From Campanula takesimana (lineage: Eukaryota > Streptophyta > Magnoliopsida > Asterales > Campanulaceae), in the NCBI GenBank assembly GCA_026119855.1, contig JAOWBW010000006.1, positions 3,472,001-3,536,000 of the forward strand: a DNA stretch of 64,000 bases, written 5' to 3'. Below, in pieces: positions 29,595 through 41,478 of the stretch; positions within the stretch are counted from its first letter, which is position 1; every line of letters starts with the position of its first letter. The position numbers and the translations under genes are program-made. Below the pieces are notes generated by a model that was given only the letters and a program-made list of their open reading frames with translations, was not told the DNA's origin and did not search any database.

Positions 29595-31346
29595 TTAAAC
29601 AAAGTAACGACAGAGCTTATCACCGTTGACCGGGTGCATGAAGGGGTTGCCATCCAAATCCGCAAGCCTCATTGCACCACCTGAGAAGATCTCTTGTACT
29701 ATAAAGGGACCGATCCACACGGGTTCCCATTTTCCGTCGGGGTTAGATCTCCCCGGGGGTTTTTCCTTAAGGACCAAATCTCCTACCCAAATTTCTCGGG
29801 GCTTCACCTTCCTATCAAAAGCTCGCGCCATTCTCCCTTGGTAGGCACGGATGTGCTCCATTGCTTTCAGACGACGTTCGTCCAACAAGGCCAATTCATC
29901 ATGCCAGCTCTGAAGCCAATCAACCTCATGGATTTTGTTCTCCAACAAAATTCTCAATGACGGTACCTCCAACTCAGCCGGGAGCATGGCCTCTATTCCA
30001 TAAGTCAAAGCAAAAGGGGTTTCCCCAGTGGCAGTTCTAACCGAGGTCCGGTAGCCCCACAATGCTAGATGTAGCTTTTCGGGCCAATCTCTCCCCCGTG
30101 TTGCCATTTTTTTAATAATCCTTTCGAGCGTTTTGTTGGCGGCCTCCACTGCACCATTGGTCTGAGGCCTATATGGGGAGGATTTGTGGCGAGTGACTCG
30201 GAACTCTCCTAATAATTGATCACATTCACCTTCGAAGTGCGAGCCATTGTCGGTGATGACCTCGTTCGGGATCCCGTACCGGCACATGATGTTTTCCTTT
30301 ATAAACCCCGCAACCTTCTTGGAAGTGAGGACCCTGTAGGATTTAGCCTCTACCCACTTTGTGAAGTAATCCACGGCTACCAAAACGAACTCGTGTCCAT
30401 TGCTCCCGGGCAGGGAAATTTTCCCAATGATGTCAATGCCCCATGTTGAGAAGGGCCATGGTGTGGTCATACAGTAAAGATGGTGAGGTGGTAAGTGGTT
30501 GAGGTTGGAGAACCGCTGACACTTATCACACCTCTTCACAAATTGAATGCAATCGGTCTCCATTGAGATCCAAAAGTAGTCCATCCGTAGGATGACTTGC
30601 ATCAATGCCCTTGCATTCATATGAGGGCCACACACTCCGCCATGAACCTCTTGCTTGAGTTCTTTCACCTTTTCCATGCTTATACACCTAAGGAGAAGGC
30701 CCTGATGGCGCTTTTTGTACAAGATATCTCCCAAGATGACATAGTGGGATGCTAGCCGTTTGAGTGCCGCCATGCTTTTGGCTTTTATCTCATCCACATA
30801 TTCTCCCTTTTCATTCATGAAGGGAGCTTCCCCTTCCTTGAGGAATCGGTAAATCTGGTTGTACCATGGCTCCTCCACCTTTTCTGGGGTTGCCTCAATC
30901 TCATAACAGTATGCCGGATTTTCTTTCCTCCCAACTCGAAAAGGTTTTATCGACTTTCCCTTGGGGATTTCTACCAATGAAGCTAAAGTAGCTAAGGCGT
31001 CGGCAAAACGGTTCCGATCCCTCGGCAAGTAGTGGAAGCTGACTTCTTTGAATTGCGCCATGAGCTCTTCCATGTAGGCATGATATTTTTGCAAACCAGG
31101 GTCCAGTGTTTTCCACTTGTTGGAGACTTGGTTGATGATCAAAGCCGAATCTCCGTATACGTCCAATTCTTTCACGTTCCTTTCCAGGGCCGCTTCCAAA
31201 CCTGCCGTGCATGCCTCATATTCCGCAGCATTGTTGGTCACATCAAAGTTTAACTTGATGACGATGGGGGTGTGCTCATCTTTCGGGTTAACCAAGAGCA
31301 ATCCAATGCCACTTCCTCTTTTATTGGCAGCACCGTCGAAGAACAA
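29595..31346 (-). pseudogene. Tat archaeal-type RNase H and integrase
   Basis: A 583-codon open stretch. RNase H comes first (about residues 1-135), with its acidic residues in MFFDGAANK, NNAAEYEA, VYGDSALI and NRFADALA, the additional RNase H typical of the Tat branch. The integrase follows: a zinc-finger region ending CDKCQRF, then the DDE core with GIDIIGKI, ITDNGSHF and GAVEAANKTL, and a C-terminal region (GDLVLKEK, WIGPFIVQEI). The frame opens directly after a TAG (31352-31350) that replaces tryptophan just before the RNase H start, so it belongs to a longer polyprotein. The catalytic residues look intact in this segment. Confidence 0.88.
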
Positions 31347-31349
31347 TTC

Positions 31350-32577
31350 CTACCTATTTTCTCCTTCAAGGGCAAAAATCTCTTCATCAGGGAATTTTGG
31401 CTCGGGCTCTTTTTCCTCATTACTAGGGAAGTCCGCCAAATGTTCCGCTAAGACCCTTCCTTTGACTGCCTTCCTTGACACATAACTGACATCATACTCA
31501 GCTAGGAAGAGGGACCATTTGGCAAGTCTCATGGACAAAGATGGCTTTTCCAATAAGCACTTGATGGGGTCTATCTTGGAGATAAGCTGTATCGGGTGGG
31601 CATGCATGTAATGCTTCATCTTTCTTACGACCCATACCAATCCAGCGCAAGTCTTTTCAATTGGGTAGTAGTTGAGATCGCTCCCTTGTAACTTACGGCT
31701 CATAAAGTAGATGCATTCTCTACCTTTGAATCCTTCTTCTCTTGGGCCAACATTGCTTCTATCGACGTATCAGTCATTGTTAGGTAGAGCAAGAGTGGCT
31801 TGTCCTTGTTCGGGGGCATAGGATTGGCGGGTGGATGAGATAGGCCTTAATCTTGTCAAAGGCTCTTTGGCATTCCTCATTCCATTCAACCTCGGCATTC
31901 TTCTTTAGCAATTTGAAGATCGGCTCACATGTGGGAGTAAGCTGGTTTATGAAACGGCTAATGTATTGCAACCTTCCCATGAAGGCCTTTACCTCTGTTT
32001 GGGTGCGAGGTGGCTTCATTTCCACAATTGCCTTAACCTTTTGGGGATCAACTTCGATGCCTCGTTCAGTGACCATGTACCCCAAAACCTTGCCACGAGA
32101 AACCCCAAAAGTGCACTTGGCCGTATTGAGCCTCATGGAGTGCTTCCTAAGCCTGTCAAAGAACTTTCTCAAGTCTATCAAATGTTGCCCATCGGTGCCC
32201 TTGGAATGCACAATCATGTCATCGACATACACCTTTATCTACTTATGGATCATATCATGGAAGAGTGCGGTTGAGGCCCTTTGGTAGGTAGCCCCAGCAT
32301 TTCGCAACCCAAAAGGCATCACGGTGTAGCAAAAGGTCCCCTATGGGGTGGTGAAGGCAGTCTTTTCCTGGTCCTCCTCAGCCATCTTAATCTGGTTATA
32401 CCCGGCAAAACCATCCACAAAATATTTGACCTCAAAACTAGAGGTTGTATCTACAAGCATGTCGATGTTCGGGAGGGGGAAATCATCTTTGGGACTCACC
32501 TTGTTGAGATCCCTAAAGTCGACACAGCATCGGACCTTTCCGTTGGCCTTGTGACTGTTACTATGTTGGAGAGCCAC
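31350..32577 (-). pseudogene. Tat reverse transcriptase (broken)
   Basis: Pieces of one RT: KVRCCVDFRDLNKVSPKDDF (upstream part), then a TAG at 32343-32341 in place of tryptophan. MPFGLRNAGATYQRA follows, then a TAG at 32241-32239 just before the active-site VYVDDMIVHSKG. The fingers/connection region runs to about 31780, then frame-shifts into the connection and first RNase H-like segment (MSRKLQGSDLNYYPIEKTCA). The YVDD box is intact, but three stops and at least one frameshift prevent expression. Confidence 0.85.
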
Positions 32578-33641
32578 GAGGGGTACTCAATCACCCTTAT
32601 GAAGCCGACCTGGAACAACTTCTCAATCTCTTCTTTGACTTGCAAAGACCATTCCGGTTTGATTCGCCGAAGCTTTTGCTTGACAGGTTTCACCTCGGGA
32701 TCCAAGGTGATCTTGTGTTCAACGATCAAAGAATCCAACCCTGGCATATCCTTATAAGACCAAGAAAACACATCCACATACTCCTTAAGTAGCTCCACCA
32801 AAGCTTCTCTTTCGGCTCCTTTGAAGTAGCTACCAATCTGTGTCTCTTTCGGCTCATTTTCAGTCCCCAAATTCACCTTAGTTAAAACCTCTTCGGCAGC
32901 TTGGGCACGATTTTCCTCTCGGTCAACAAACTGCTTTGATGATTGTTTAATGTTTTGTTCGTTTAGTGTGTCTGCATTATTAGGTGATTCATCATTGACC
33001 GTTTTTAGATTATTAGTTAATTTACCATCTAATAAGTTGGCAATGAGGGGATACTCGGAAAGGTCTATCATTTCATTTAATGCAAACGGGAATACAACGT
33101 TGGCTACAAGTTCATAATCCTCGGGCGTGAGGCCCTCGAAGGAGGAAGACTCAAATTCAAAGACAAGAGATTGAGGGGACTCAACTACATTGGACCCTAT
33201 GACATTTGACTCTAGGGGGCGGGGAACCAATCCAAGCTTCGTGGTCATTTCCTCCTTGCTCGCCACTGGTCCAGAGAAGGTTACCCAATTCTTCTGAGGC
33301 ATGTCCATCGGGCTTACCAAGGTGCGAGGGTCAAAGGTCCCAGGAGATCCATCTCCTATCACAGCAATCATTTCCTTTTCGAGGCCAATCAGATCAGGCA
33401 CGACCAACTCCTCCCCAAACATTTCTTGCATTACCACACTATTCCATTCGTCGTCCATGACTTCCTTGGTGGCGTGCTCTGGAGTTACCTCCTCAAACTT
33501 GCATCTACCATTTTTACCCCAAACGGGTCCCCTTTCTTGGCTAGCCTCCACCATAGACAAGGTTTCAAATTCCCTTACCATCTCGGGCACTCCCTTAAAG
33601 GTGTATTCGTGACTCATAGTGGTCTCGGTAGGACCGGTCAT
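32496..33641 (-). pseudogene. Tat pol linker and RT start
   Basis: 381 codons, mostly an acidic spacer without a recognisable domain (rich in E, P and T). It ends in KLRRIKPEWSLQVKEEIEKL and YPSWLSNIV, the conserved beginning of Tat RT. A frameshift near 32565 then moves RT to another frame. Such long linkers between protease and RT are normal in this branch. Confidence 0.75.
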
Positions 33642-33709
33642 CTTGGGTGTATCCAGAATGCCCTCCTTACGGGGTTAGCCACCATCCTTCGAAATCTTTT
33701 GAGATCCTC

Positions 33710-34741
33710 TTACAACTTATCCCAATTGGTCATCATTGGCTCCTTCAGCTCCGGGGCCTCGGTTTGGACCCCTCCTTTCACAAAGTAGCGGCTCATATCA
33801 AAAGTGTAAGGGCGGAGGTTGGAATCCTTAAATGGAATCCCTTGAGCTCTGGCTTGGCTACTTTTTCGAGCCATTTCCTTATCCATCCAAAGGTCCTCGG
33901 GGGTGGGTTTGTATCCCAAGCCATGGAGCGTCTTTTGCTCTTTGATCTCAACAATCTTGTGGGTCCCTTGGAGTTTCTTTCCAAGACCAAGCCCCGGGAG
34001 GTAGCGCATCAAACGCATCATTTTCATTGCATGGGGAATCCTGTCCTTGGTGAGCGTAAGATCTACACAACAGATGTGGGTTTTGGATGGTATCTCGGTG
34101 AATCCGGTCAAAACCATGCCGCTCTCCTCATGTTTGATTTCTAACACGGGAATCCCATTGGTGTTGGTTCCTTCTGTAGTAACACTGTCCCCATAAATGG
34201 TTGTCAAATTACCCTCTTGCACATATTTCACACACTGGTGGAGGGTGGAGGCTACCCCGTTGACTTTATGGAGCCATGGGCATCCCAATAGGGCGGTGAA
34301 GGATATGGGGATGTCAAGCACTTGGAAGTCGGTTGGCATCATTTGTTTTCCAAACCAAAGGTTCAAGGTGGCCACCCCTAGGACTGAGCAGGCTGTGGAA
34401 TCATAAGCCTTAACGGTGATCATAGAAGGCTTTAGGTCGGTGGTCTTAAGACCAAGTAGATCCATCATCTTAGCGGGGAGGAAATTCATGGCGGAACCAT
34501 TATCAACCAAAATCCGAGGGAGGCGGCGCTCATCCAATTGCACCGTGATATAGAGGGCCTCATTGTGGTTAGCCTCAAATTTCGGCAAATCCAAGTCCGT
34601 GAATGTGATGACATTCCCATATTGAACACTCCCAATCATTTGCACGGCCTCTTCGGGGTAGCCGTGGTAGGTACCATAGTTTGGGCCAAGCATTCCTCCA
34701 ACTTGAGCTTGTGAGGGTAGGAAGAAGTGAGGAGGGACCAC
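33710..34741 (-). pseudogene. Tat protease region
   Basis: 343 codons with a retropepsin-like site RILVDNGSAMNFLP (D-x-G form) and the second conserved stretch ALLGCPWLH. A glycine-rich YLPGLGLGKKLQGTHKI and LHGLGYKP resemble the G-patch-like segment often found after the protease in these elements. The frame is shifted relative to neighbours on both sides. The protease would mature the polyprotein in the particle. Confidence 0.8.
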
Positions 34742-35673
34742 AAAGATATGTTAGCTTGTGTCCTCTTAAGTTGGGTTAAGACGGGATCCTCTTCTCCGGA
34801 ATCTAGGGCTTTTGCCTCACTAGCAAAAGGGGGAGGCATTCGGTGTTCCGGTGGCGGAGGTTTCTTAGGGTTCTCCATGTGCACTTGCCCAGATCGAATC
34901 AGTACACTCACTTCCAAAGGGTTGCCAACCTCTTCCGCCCCTTTCCCGAGTGACGGGGGGTTCTGAGTACCATATGGCCATGCTTCCTTTCTTAACTCAT
35001 TCACCATGACCATTCATTTCGGGGCGTATGCCGACTCACGAATCTTTTCTAGAGAGATAGGGTGTTGGCTTTGGCTCTTCCCAACTCCTACGGTTTCACA
35101 GAGTTTTTCCAAAGTAAGCATGCAACAATAGTAATCCGGGAATACAGACCCATCAATCAGTGGTGGCGGTGGAGACAACGGTGGCAAAGCTAAGAAGTCA
35201 TCCAAGGCCAGAAAGCCTTCTTCTTCCAATCTCGGGGAAGGAACACGGGGAGGCATATTTGAATATACCTCATCATCATCACTTTCACACAGTATTGGGA
35301 GCTCCTTACGGGACATAGAGCGAATGGCTCCTTTCATTTGGGCGAGGTACCCTTCATAGTTGGTGATTTCCGGGGTCTTTGCAATTTCGTACCCATTCTT
35401 TCCATTAAGGTGACCCACCCGCTTAATTGTCCTTTTGCCGGTGGATGAACTACATGCTTCAATGACATGGAAGCAATCATCGGGCAGAGGACAAACCCCA
35501 TTTCCTCCATGCACTTTTCCATCGGGGTCTTTGCAATTGGCTCTCGCTGTCCAACGTGTTCTTAATGGACTTTTCCATTTCCTCCATGCACTCTTCGAAT
35601 GTTAGCTCATGCTCGGTGAGTGTTATTACGATCAACTCATCGGCATTTTGGTGGGGGATCCTCGCACTCATCA
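34636..35673 (-). pseudogene. Tat gag C-terminal region, truncated by insertion
   Basis: Three overlapping frame pieces. The piece at 35673-35477 starts in the middle of a gag-like region and is cut at 35674 by the tandem gypsy LTR. The piece at 35514-35014 has CPLPDDCFHVIEAC and an acidic/proline spacer. The piece at 35013-34636 contains DPVLTQLKRTQANISLWSLL, a conserved Tat gag-protease linker. At least two frameshifts are present. The N-terminal gag is lost. Confidence 0.75.
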
Positions 35674-38184
35674 TGACACGCCCCCAGGTACCGGGATCCC
35701 CTAATAGAACCTCGAACCTGGATGGGAGTGCCTAACGAGAAACAAGAAACTTAATTAGAAACTTAATGACATTTGTTTAACAAACTGACATGATATATAT
35801 ATTCTAGAGTAAGGAGCTATACTAGCTCACAACACGAGTTCTAGACCAGAAAATTTAAAACCAAACTTAATACATACACAGCGGAAACATGCCTAGCACA
35901 TAAGCTGGCATTAAGAGTACTATACAAGATGTCTAGTGACAACAAGAACTGTCTACCCCAAAATAAGGAGTTACAAAACCCATAATACATCGTCCTCACC
36001 AAGTGTAAAAGGACACAAGCCCCAAAATAATCACGACCTGCGAAGCAAGCTCCCAACTATGTCGAGCCTCACTGCACACTATCCTTCCTTTCCTGGGGGG
36101 GGGGGAACAAATAAAGGGTGAGATAAATCTCAGTAAGCTATTAGATGCAACTACATGACATGTTATCATGCAATTCAAATAGATACTCAAATAATCATAT
36201 CTCAAGTATCATCAAGTAACAAGTATATGAGAGGATAATCCACTCATCAAATAGCACATAAGGCTAAACAAGCAAGTTATAAGGATATTGCTTCCTTCCT
36301 TATTCCTCCCAAGAATACCATTGTTGTCGAAGCTTGTATTACTTTGACATCACGATCAATAACAGGAACTGATTATTCAGTATATATCAGAAGACCCGGT
36401 AACCAGTGTCATTCTCAATATCAGTACTCATGATTATTCACGAGGTGTTCGGGACGGGAGTTTAGCATTCACTTAAGTCAGGCTTATTGCTCCAACTAAG
36501 GAAGCTATGCCCTTACTATGGCCGGTAGTAAGGGGTCGGGCGGAAATACATAGGGACCCGATTGTCACTTAAACCCCAGCTCTCGCGACAAGCGTGAACC
36601 TATACATTTTCGAACAAGCAAGGAGAACCAGCTGGACTCACACAAGAAAGTACAAGTAGATATTTACTTGAACAACGGGAGAAGAACTAGTCCAAAAGTA
36701 GTGGACTAGATCAACAAGGAACATGCTTCAAGTAATCAAGAAGTCACCTTGTATCAAGCAAATGTATGCAATGTTTGCATATACACAACAAGAACATGTC
36801 TCATACACGTTAGTGCTTGTTCATAGCACTTTCAAGTTCACTACCATACACATGTATTGGTGTCAAGCCAAGTACAAGATTTTATTATCTTATATTCAAG
36901 TCTTAATCCATTTCTATGGATGTTCAAGTCATGTACAAGCTTTTAATGTCTTATACTTCAAGTTATAACTTCCAATCTTTGGACATTCAAACAAGTATAA
37001 GAGTTATACATTTACTCTTACAAAATCCAACTCCTATTCTTAGGATGTTCAAGTCTAAGACCTTATGCTAATGCCTCTAAGGTGCACAATCATTGGATTC
37101 ACAACAAGTATAACACATTAGTGCTTGTTCATAGCACTTTTAAGACATAAAGAAGAGATACTACTCTTATACTTATGTTCTCATTTTAATTCAATGAGTA
37201 TACATGTTTAAGACCAAGTTTGATGCCCCTAAAGTATCACAACACTTTCTAGGACATCTTATACTAAGGTTATATACCTTAACTAGGGTTACTTCCAACT
37301 TATACAAACTTTAAACAAAATCTTTGTTTTTCAGACGACTGTGCGGTCGCCCAAAATGGACTGTGCGGCCGCACACAAGCAGGTCACTCTCTTTGAAAAA
37401 CCCTTCAGAAAGATGTGCAGTCGCACAATCATTTTTGTGCGGTCGCACAGTGTACTAAAATGCGAAATTCCCATTTCTTTCCCAGGTTGAACTATTTCCG
37501 TCCCAAAACGTAGGAGTAACATTTACTAACAATTTCAACATACCCCAAAATAATAAACAAGCTTAAAACCAATTCTTTCATTTCCTTTCATTAGTTTACA
37601 CAGGGAAAATTTACTCCTTTTGTCCCAAATTTACAAGTACCACAAAAATCACCCCAAACACAAAATTAACAATCACAAGTATTGAGAATAACATTTATGC
37701 ATGTTATTACAAGTAAGGGGGAGCTAATAACTTACCTAGTCAAAATTCAAGTTGACCCAAACTTATTTCTGTTCGGCCTGGAACGCTCTATTCAACGCCA
37801 CGAATATTAATCCGGGATCAGAATCGAGAACGGAGGGATAATTAAACTCGAGGAGTCGAGAATAGGATGAAATCTAACCCTAGCTTTTTAGATCAGAGGG
37901 AGAACGAGAAGAATGAGAATTGCTTTCTCAGTAAAGCAATCAACAAGATATACTTTGAAACTTTCAAAGAATTGCACTTAGGCCCCTCAAGTTTCACTTT
38001 TGACAAAAAGGCCCCTAAAGTCAAATTCTCACAAATGACCCAAAAGTCAAAACTAGACATTTAACCACCTTAACTATTTAAAGCAGTTAAAAATTTAACC
38101 AAAGTAAAACTAGCACATAATATGCAAGTTCAAGTATTTAACAAATATGTCAAATATTTAACAAGAAATAGGATGGGCGTTACA
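35674..38184 (-). repeat. Left LTR of the tandem gypsy array (2511 bp)
   Basis: Plus-strand ends TGACACGCCCCCAGG and GATGGGCGTTACA. Nearly identical to the middle LTR, with about ten small differences noted. Four CpG-rich boxes (GTGCGGTCGCCC, GTGCGGCCGCAC, GTGCAGTCGCAC, GTGCGGTCGCAC) lie at 37333-37455. Confidence 0.92.
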
Positions 38185-38197
38185 TCCTCCCCACCTT
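38185..38197 (-). other. Polypurine tract, unit A
   Basis: AAGGTGGGGAGGA on the minus strand directly upstream of the LTR start TGTAACGCC; primes plus-strand synthesis. An identical tract serves unit B at 45265-45277. Confidence 0.85.
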
Positions 38198-38220
38198 AAA
38201 GAAAATTCGCCCACGAATTT

Positions 38221-41200
38221 TTACTTACCAAGATTTTCAAATAGGCTCGGGTATTTATCTCGCATCTCTTTCTCGGTTTCCCAAGTAGCCTCTTCAATTT
38301 CATGATTCCTCCAAAGGACCTTCACAATAGGAATCCTTTTGGTACGCAATACTTGCTCTTTCCAGTCAAGAATTTCTACAGGTTGTTCCTCATAAGACAA
38401 ATCAGGCTGAAATGGAATAGCCTCATACTCAAGAACATGTGATTCATCAGCCATATACTTGCGAAGCATAGATACATGGAATACATCATGAATACCCGAT
38501 AAAGAAGGAGGTAAAGCCACTCTATAAGCCAACTTACCAACTCTTTCTAGAATCTCAAATGGACCGATATAACGAGGAGATAACTTTCCTTTCTTCCCAA
38601 ATCTCTTTATACCTCTACGAGGAGAGACCTTAAAGAATACAAAGTCACCTACCTGAAATTCAAGATCCCTTCTACGATGATCTGCATAACTCTTTTGTCT
38701 ACTCTGAGCTGTACGCAATCTATCTCGAATAAGTTTCACACTCTCAACTGATTGTTGAACCATTTCAGGACCCAAGAGTCTAGCTTCTCCCACTTCATCC
38801 CAGCATATAGGAGATCGACATTTTCTGCCATAAAGAGCCTCATATGGAGCCATTTCAATGCTAGACTGAAAACTGTTATTATAAGCAAACTCAGCCAAAG
38901 GAAGATGAGTATCCCAACTGCCTTTGAAATCAATAACACAAGCACGTAACATATCCTCAAGAATCTGTATAAGTCTCTCAGATTGCCCATCAGATTGAGG
39001 ATGAAAAGCAGTACTGAAATTCAATTTAGTACCCATAGCACCCTGCAGAGCCTGCCAGAATCGAGAAGTAAAACGAGGATCTCTGTCAGATACAATACTC
39101 ACAGGAACCCCATGCAGTCGGACAATCTCCTGAACATATAAAGATGCCAATTGAGACAATGAATATCCCATGGAAACAGACAAGAAGTGAGCTGATTTAG
39201 TCAACCTGTCCACTATAACCCAAACAGCATCATGGCCTCGTCTGGTACGTGGCAAACCAGTCACAAAATCCATAGTAATATGCTCCCATTTCCACTCTGG
39301 AATTTCCAATGGTTGCAACAAACCTGCTGGACGTTGATGTTCCAGTTTTACTTGTTGACAAGTCAAACATTTGGAAACATACTCAGCAATTTCTCTTTTC
39401 ATATTATTCCACCAAAAATGTTTCTTCAAGTCTTGGTACATTTTAGTACTTCCAGGATGAATAGTATACTTGGCTTTGTGAGCCTCTTCAAGAACTTTCT
39501 TCTTTATCTCAGGATCAACTGGAATACAAACTCGACTTCGGAAGGTAAGAATTCCATCACTGTTGAAAGAAAAATCTGGTTGCTTTCCTTCATTCATTCC
39601 ACTAATGATTTTCTGCAATTCAGAATCAATTACCTGAGCTTCTTTGATCTGTTGGAGTAAATATGAAGTAGCTTTTATATTAGCAATGATAATTCCATGA
39701 TTTGATTCACAAGGATTCCAATCACACAGTTCTTCAAACATCTTCCATTCACGAATCATCAAGCAAGAAATATAAGACTTTCGGCTCAGTGCATCTGCCA
39801 CAACATTTGCTTTTCCTGGATGATAAAGGATAGTACAATCATGATCCTTCAATTTCTCCATCCATCTACGTTGCCTCATGTTAAGTTCTTTTTGAGAAAA
39901 CAAGTACTTCAGACTTTTATGATCAGTGAAAACCTCAAATTTGGTTCCATACAAGTAATGCCTCCATTTATGCAAAGCAAAAATAATCGCAGCCAACTCT
40001 AAATCATGAGTAGGATAATTCTTTTCATAAGGAGATAATTTTCGAGAAGCATAAGCTATTACCTTGCCATCTTGCATCAGAACACAACCCAATCCTTCTT
40101 TAGAAGCATCAGTATAAACCATGAAATGCTCAGAACCATTAGGCAAAGCCAAGACTGGAGCTGTAGTCAAACGCCTTTTCAACTCCTGAAAACTTGCTTC
40201 ACATTTGTCATTCCACTCAAAAGAAATAGCTTTTCGAGTCATATTAGTCAATGGAGTAGCAATCTTGGAGAATCCCTCAATGAACCTCCGATAATAACTA
40301 GCCAAGCCCAAGAAACTACGGATCTCAGTCACTGTAGTTGGCCTTTTCCAGTTAACAACTGCTTCAACTTTGGAAGGATCTACTGCAATACCAGTAGCAG
40401 ACACAACATGCCCCAAGAATGAAACCTCTTCTAACCAGAAAGCACATTTGCTGAATTTTGCAAATAGTTGTTTCTCACGAAGAACTTGTAATACTATTCT
40501 GAGATGTTGTTCATGCTCAGCCCGTGACTTAGAATACACAAGAATGTCATCAATGAATACCACCACAAAACAATCAAGATATGGCTTGAAGATACGGTTC
40601 ATCAAATCCATAAATACAGCTGGAGCATTTGTCAAACCAAATGGCATAACAATAAACTCATAATGCCCATACCTGGTACGGAAAGCTGTCTTTGGTATAT
40701 CCTCAGATCTGATTTTCAACTGATGATAACCACTTCTCAAGTCAAGCTTCGAATACACTACTGAACCCTGAAGCTGATCAAACAAGTCATCAATATGAGG
40801 TAACGGATATTTGTTCTTGATAGTTACCTGATTAAGATCTCTGTAATCAATACACAATCGCAGAGTCCCATCTTTCTTTCTGACAAATAACACTGGTGCA
40901 CCCCACGGTGATACACTAGGCCTGATAAAGCCCCTTTCAAGCAATTCCTCAAGCTGTGTTTTTAACTCTCTCAACTCAGCTGGAGCCATTCTATAAGGTG
41001 CTTTAGAGATTGGTGCTGTACCTGGTAATAACTCAATACAGAACTCAAGCTCTCGATCAGGTGGCATGCTATACTCAGAAGAGAACACATCTGAAAATTC
41101 AGACACAACAGGAATATCCTCCATCTTGGGAACAGATAAACTCTGATCAAGTACACATGCGAGATACCCGGCACAACCACGAGATAAAAGTTTTCTAGCT

Positions 41201-41478
41201 TTTAAAGCAGAAATAACATGTATAGCACATAAAGGCCTATCACCTTCAAAGGTAAAATCAGGCAAACCAGGAATAGAAAAAGTTACTACTTTTCTATAAC
41301 AATCAACAGATGCATGATGCACATATAGCCAATCCATGCCAAGAATCACGTCAAAGTCCCTTATAGGTAACACGACTAGGTCGGCAAGAAGGGAATGATC
41401 ACCCACAAGAACCTCACATTTCTTGTAAACCTCAGAAGTAAACATGCAATCTCCCATAGGGGAAGATACTTCTAGCAC
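38221..41478 (-). CDS. Unit A gypsy pol: protease end, RT, RNase H, integrase, chromodomain
   Basis: 1085 codons without interruption, the longest intact frame in the window. Rough order: protease C-terminal part (DFDVILGMDWL, about 41-51), RT (LCIDYRDLN near 210, VFIDDILVYSKS near 300), RNase H (YTDASKEGLG near 445, FTDHKSLKYL near 510), integrase zinc finger (HPGSTKMYQDLKKH to CLTCQQVK, about 655-690), catalytic core (MDFVTGLP, VSDRDPRF, HPQSDGQSERL), and a chromodomain-like end (VLWRNHEIEEATWETEKEM, about 1045-1065). The listed start is only the first ATG after a one-base deletion near 41480. The true polyprotein begins in gag, so the frame is not autonomous. The chromodomain is known to target integration to heterochromatin in this lineage. 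Confidence 0.9.
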   Translation of the reverse strand: MLEVSSPMGDCMFTSEVYKKCEVLVGDHSLLADLVVLPIRDFDVILGMDWLYVHHASVDCYRKVVTFSIPGLPDFTFEGDRPLCAIHVISALKARKLLSRGCAGYLACVLDQSLSVPKMEDIPVVSEFSDVFSSEYSMPPDRELEFCIELLPGTAPISKAPYRMAPAELRELKTQLEELLERGFIRPSVSPWGAPVLFVRKKDGTLRLCIDYRDLNQVTIKNKYPLPHIDDLFDQLQGSVVYSKLDLRSGYHQLKIRSEDIPKTAFRTRYGHYEFIVMPFGLTNAPAVFMDLMNRIFKPYLDCFVVVFIDDILVYSKSRAEHEQHLRIVLQVLREKQLFAKFSKCAFWLEEVSFLGHVVSATGIAVDPSKVEAVVNWKRPTTVTEIRSFLGLASYYRRFIEGFSKIATPLTNMTRKAISFEWNDKCEASFQELKRRLTTAPVLALPNGSEHFMVYTDASKEGLGCVLMQDGKVIAYASRKLSPYEKNYPTHDLELAAIIFALHKWRHYLYGTKFEVFTDHKSLKYLFSQKELNMRQRRWMEKLKDHDCTILYHPGKANVVADALSRKSYISCLMIREWKMFEELCDWNPCESNHGIIIANIKATSYLLQQIKEAQVIDSELQKIISGMNEGKQPDFSFNSDGILTFRSRVCIPVDPEIKKKVLEEAHKAKYTIHPGSTKMYQDLKKHFWWNNMKREIAEYVSKCLTCQQVKLEHQRPAGLLQPLEIPEWKWEHITMDFVTGLPRTRRGHDAVWVIVDRLTKSAHFLSVSMGYSLSQLASLYVQEIVRLHGVPVSIVSDRDPRFTSRFWQALQGAMGTKLNFSTAFHPQSDGQSERLIQILEDMLRACVIDFKGSWDTHLPLAEFAYNNSFQSSIEMAPYEALYGRKCRSPICWDEVGEARLLGPEMVQQSVESVKLIRDRLRTAQSRQKSYADHRRRDLEFQVGDFVFFKVSPRRGIKRFGKKGKLSPRYIGPFEILERVGKLAYRVALPPSLSGIHDVFHVSMLRKYMADESHVLEYEAIPFQPDLSYEEQPVEILDWKEQVLRTKRIPIVKVLWRNHEIEEATWETEKEMRDKYPSLFENLGK

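Larger units (their letters stand above)
23451..35673 (-). mobile_element. Tat/Ogre-lineage gypsy element, 5' part missing
   Basis: In minus-strand order: partial gag, protease, RT, archaeal-type RNase H, integrase, an antisense ORF (27690-29192, plus strand), a 3' region of tandem arrays (25240-27354), PPT, and 3' LTR (25024-23451). An antisense ORF, an additional RNase H and tandem repeats between pol and the 3' LTR are known hallmarks of the Tat branch. At 35674 the element is cut by the LTR of the tandem gypsy array; its 5' LTR and gag start are not found on the other side. The genes are heavily decayed. Confidence 0.85.

Noticed and set aside
29626..34144. Plus-strand ORFs of up to 165 codons across the Tat pol region
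   Set aside because: Shadows of the minus-strand protease, RT and integrase frames, which carry the recognisable motifs.
35841..36205. Conserved 71-codon ORF repeated at 42936 and 50036
   Set aside because: Lies in the U5 part of all three gypsy LTRs; repetition follows from LTR duplication and it has no recognised domain.
38752..41198. Plus-strand ORFs across tandem gypsy pol, repeated at 45832-48276
   Set aside because: Antisense readings of pol; duplicated only because the element is duplicated.
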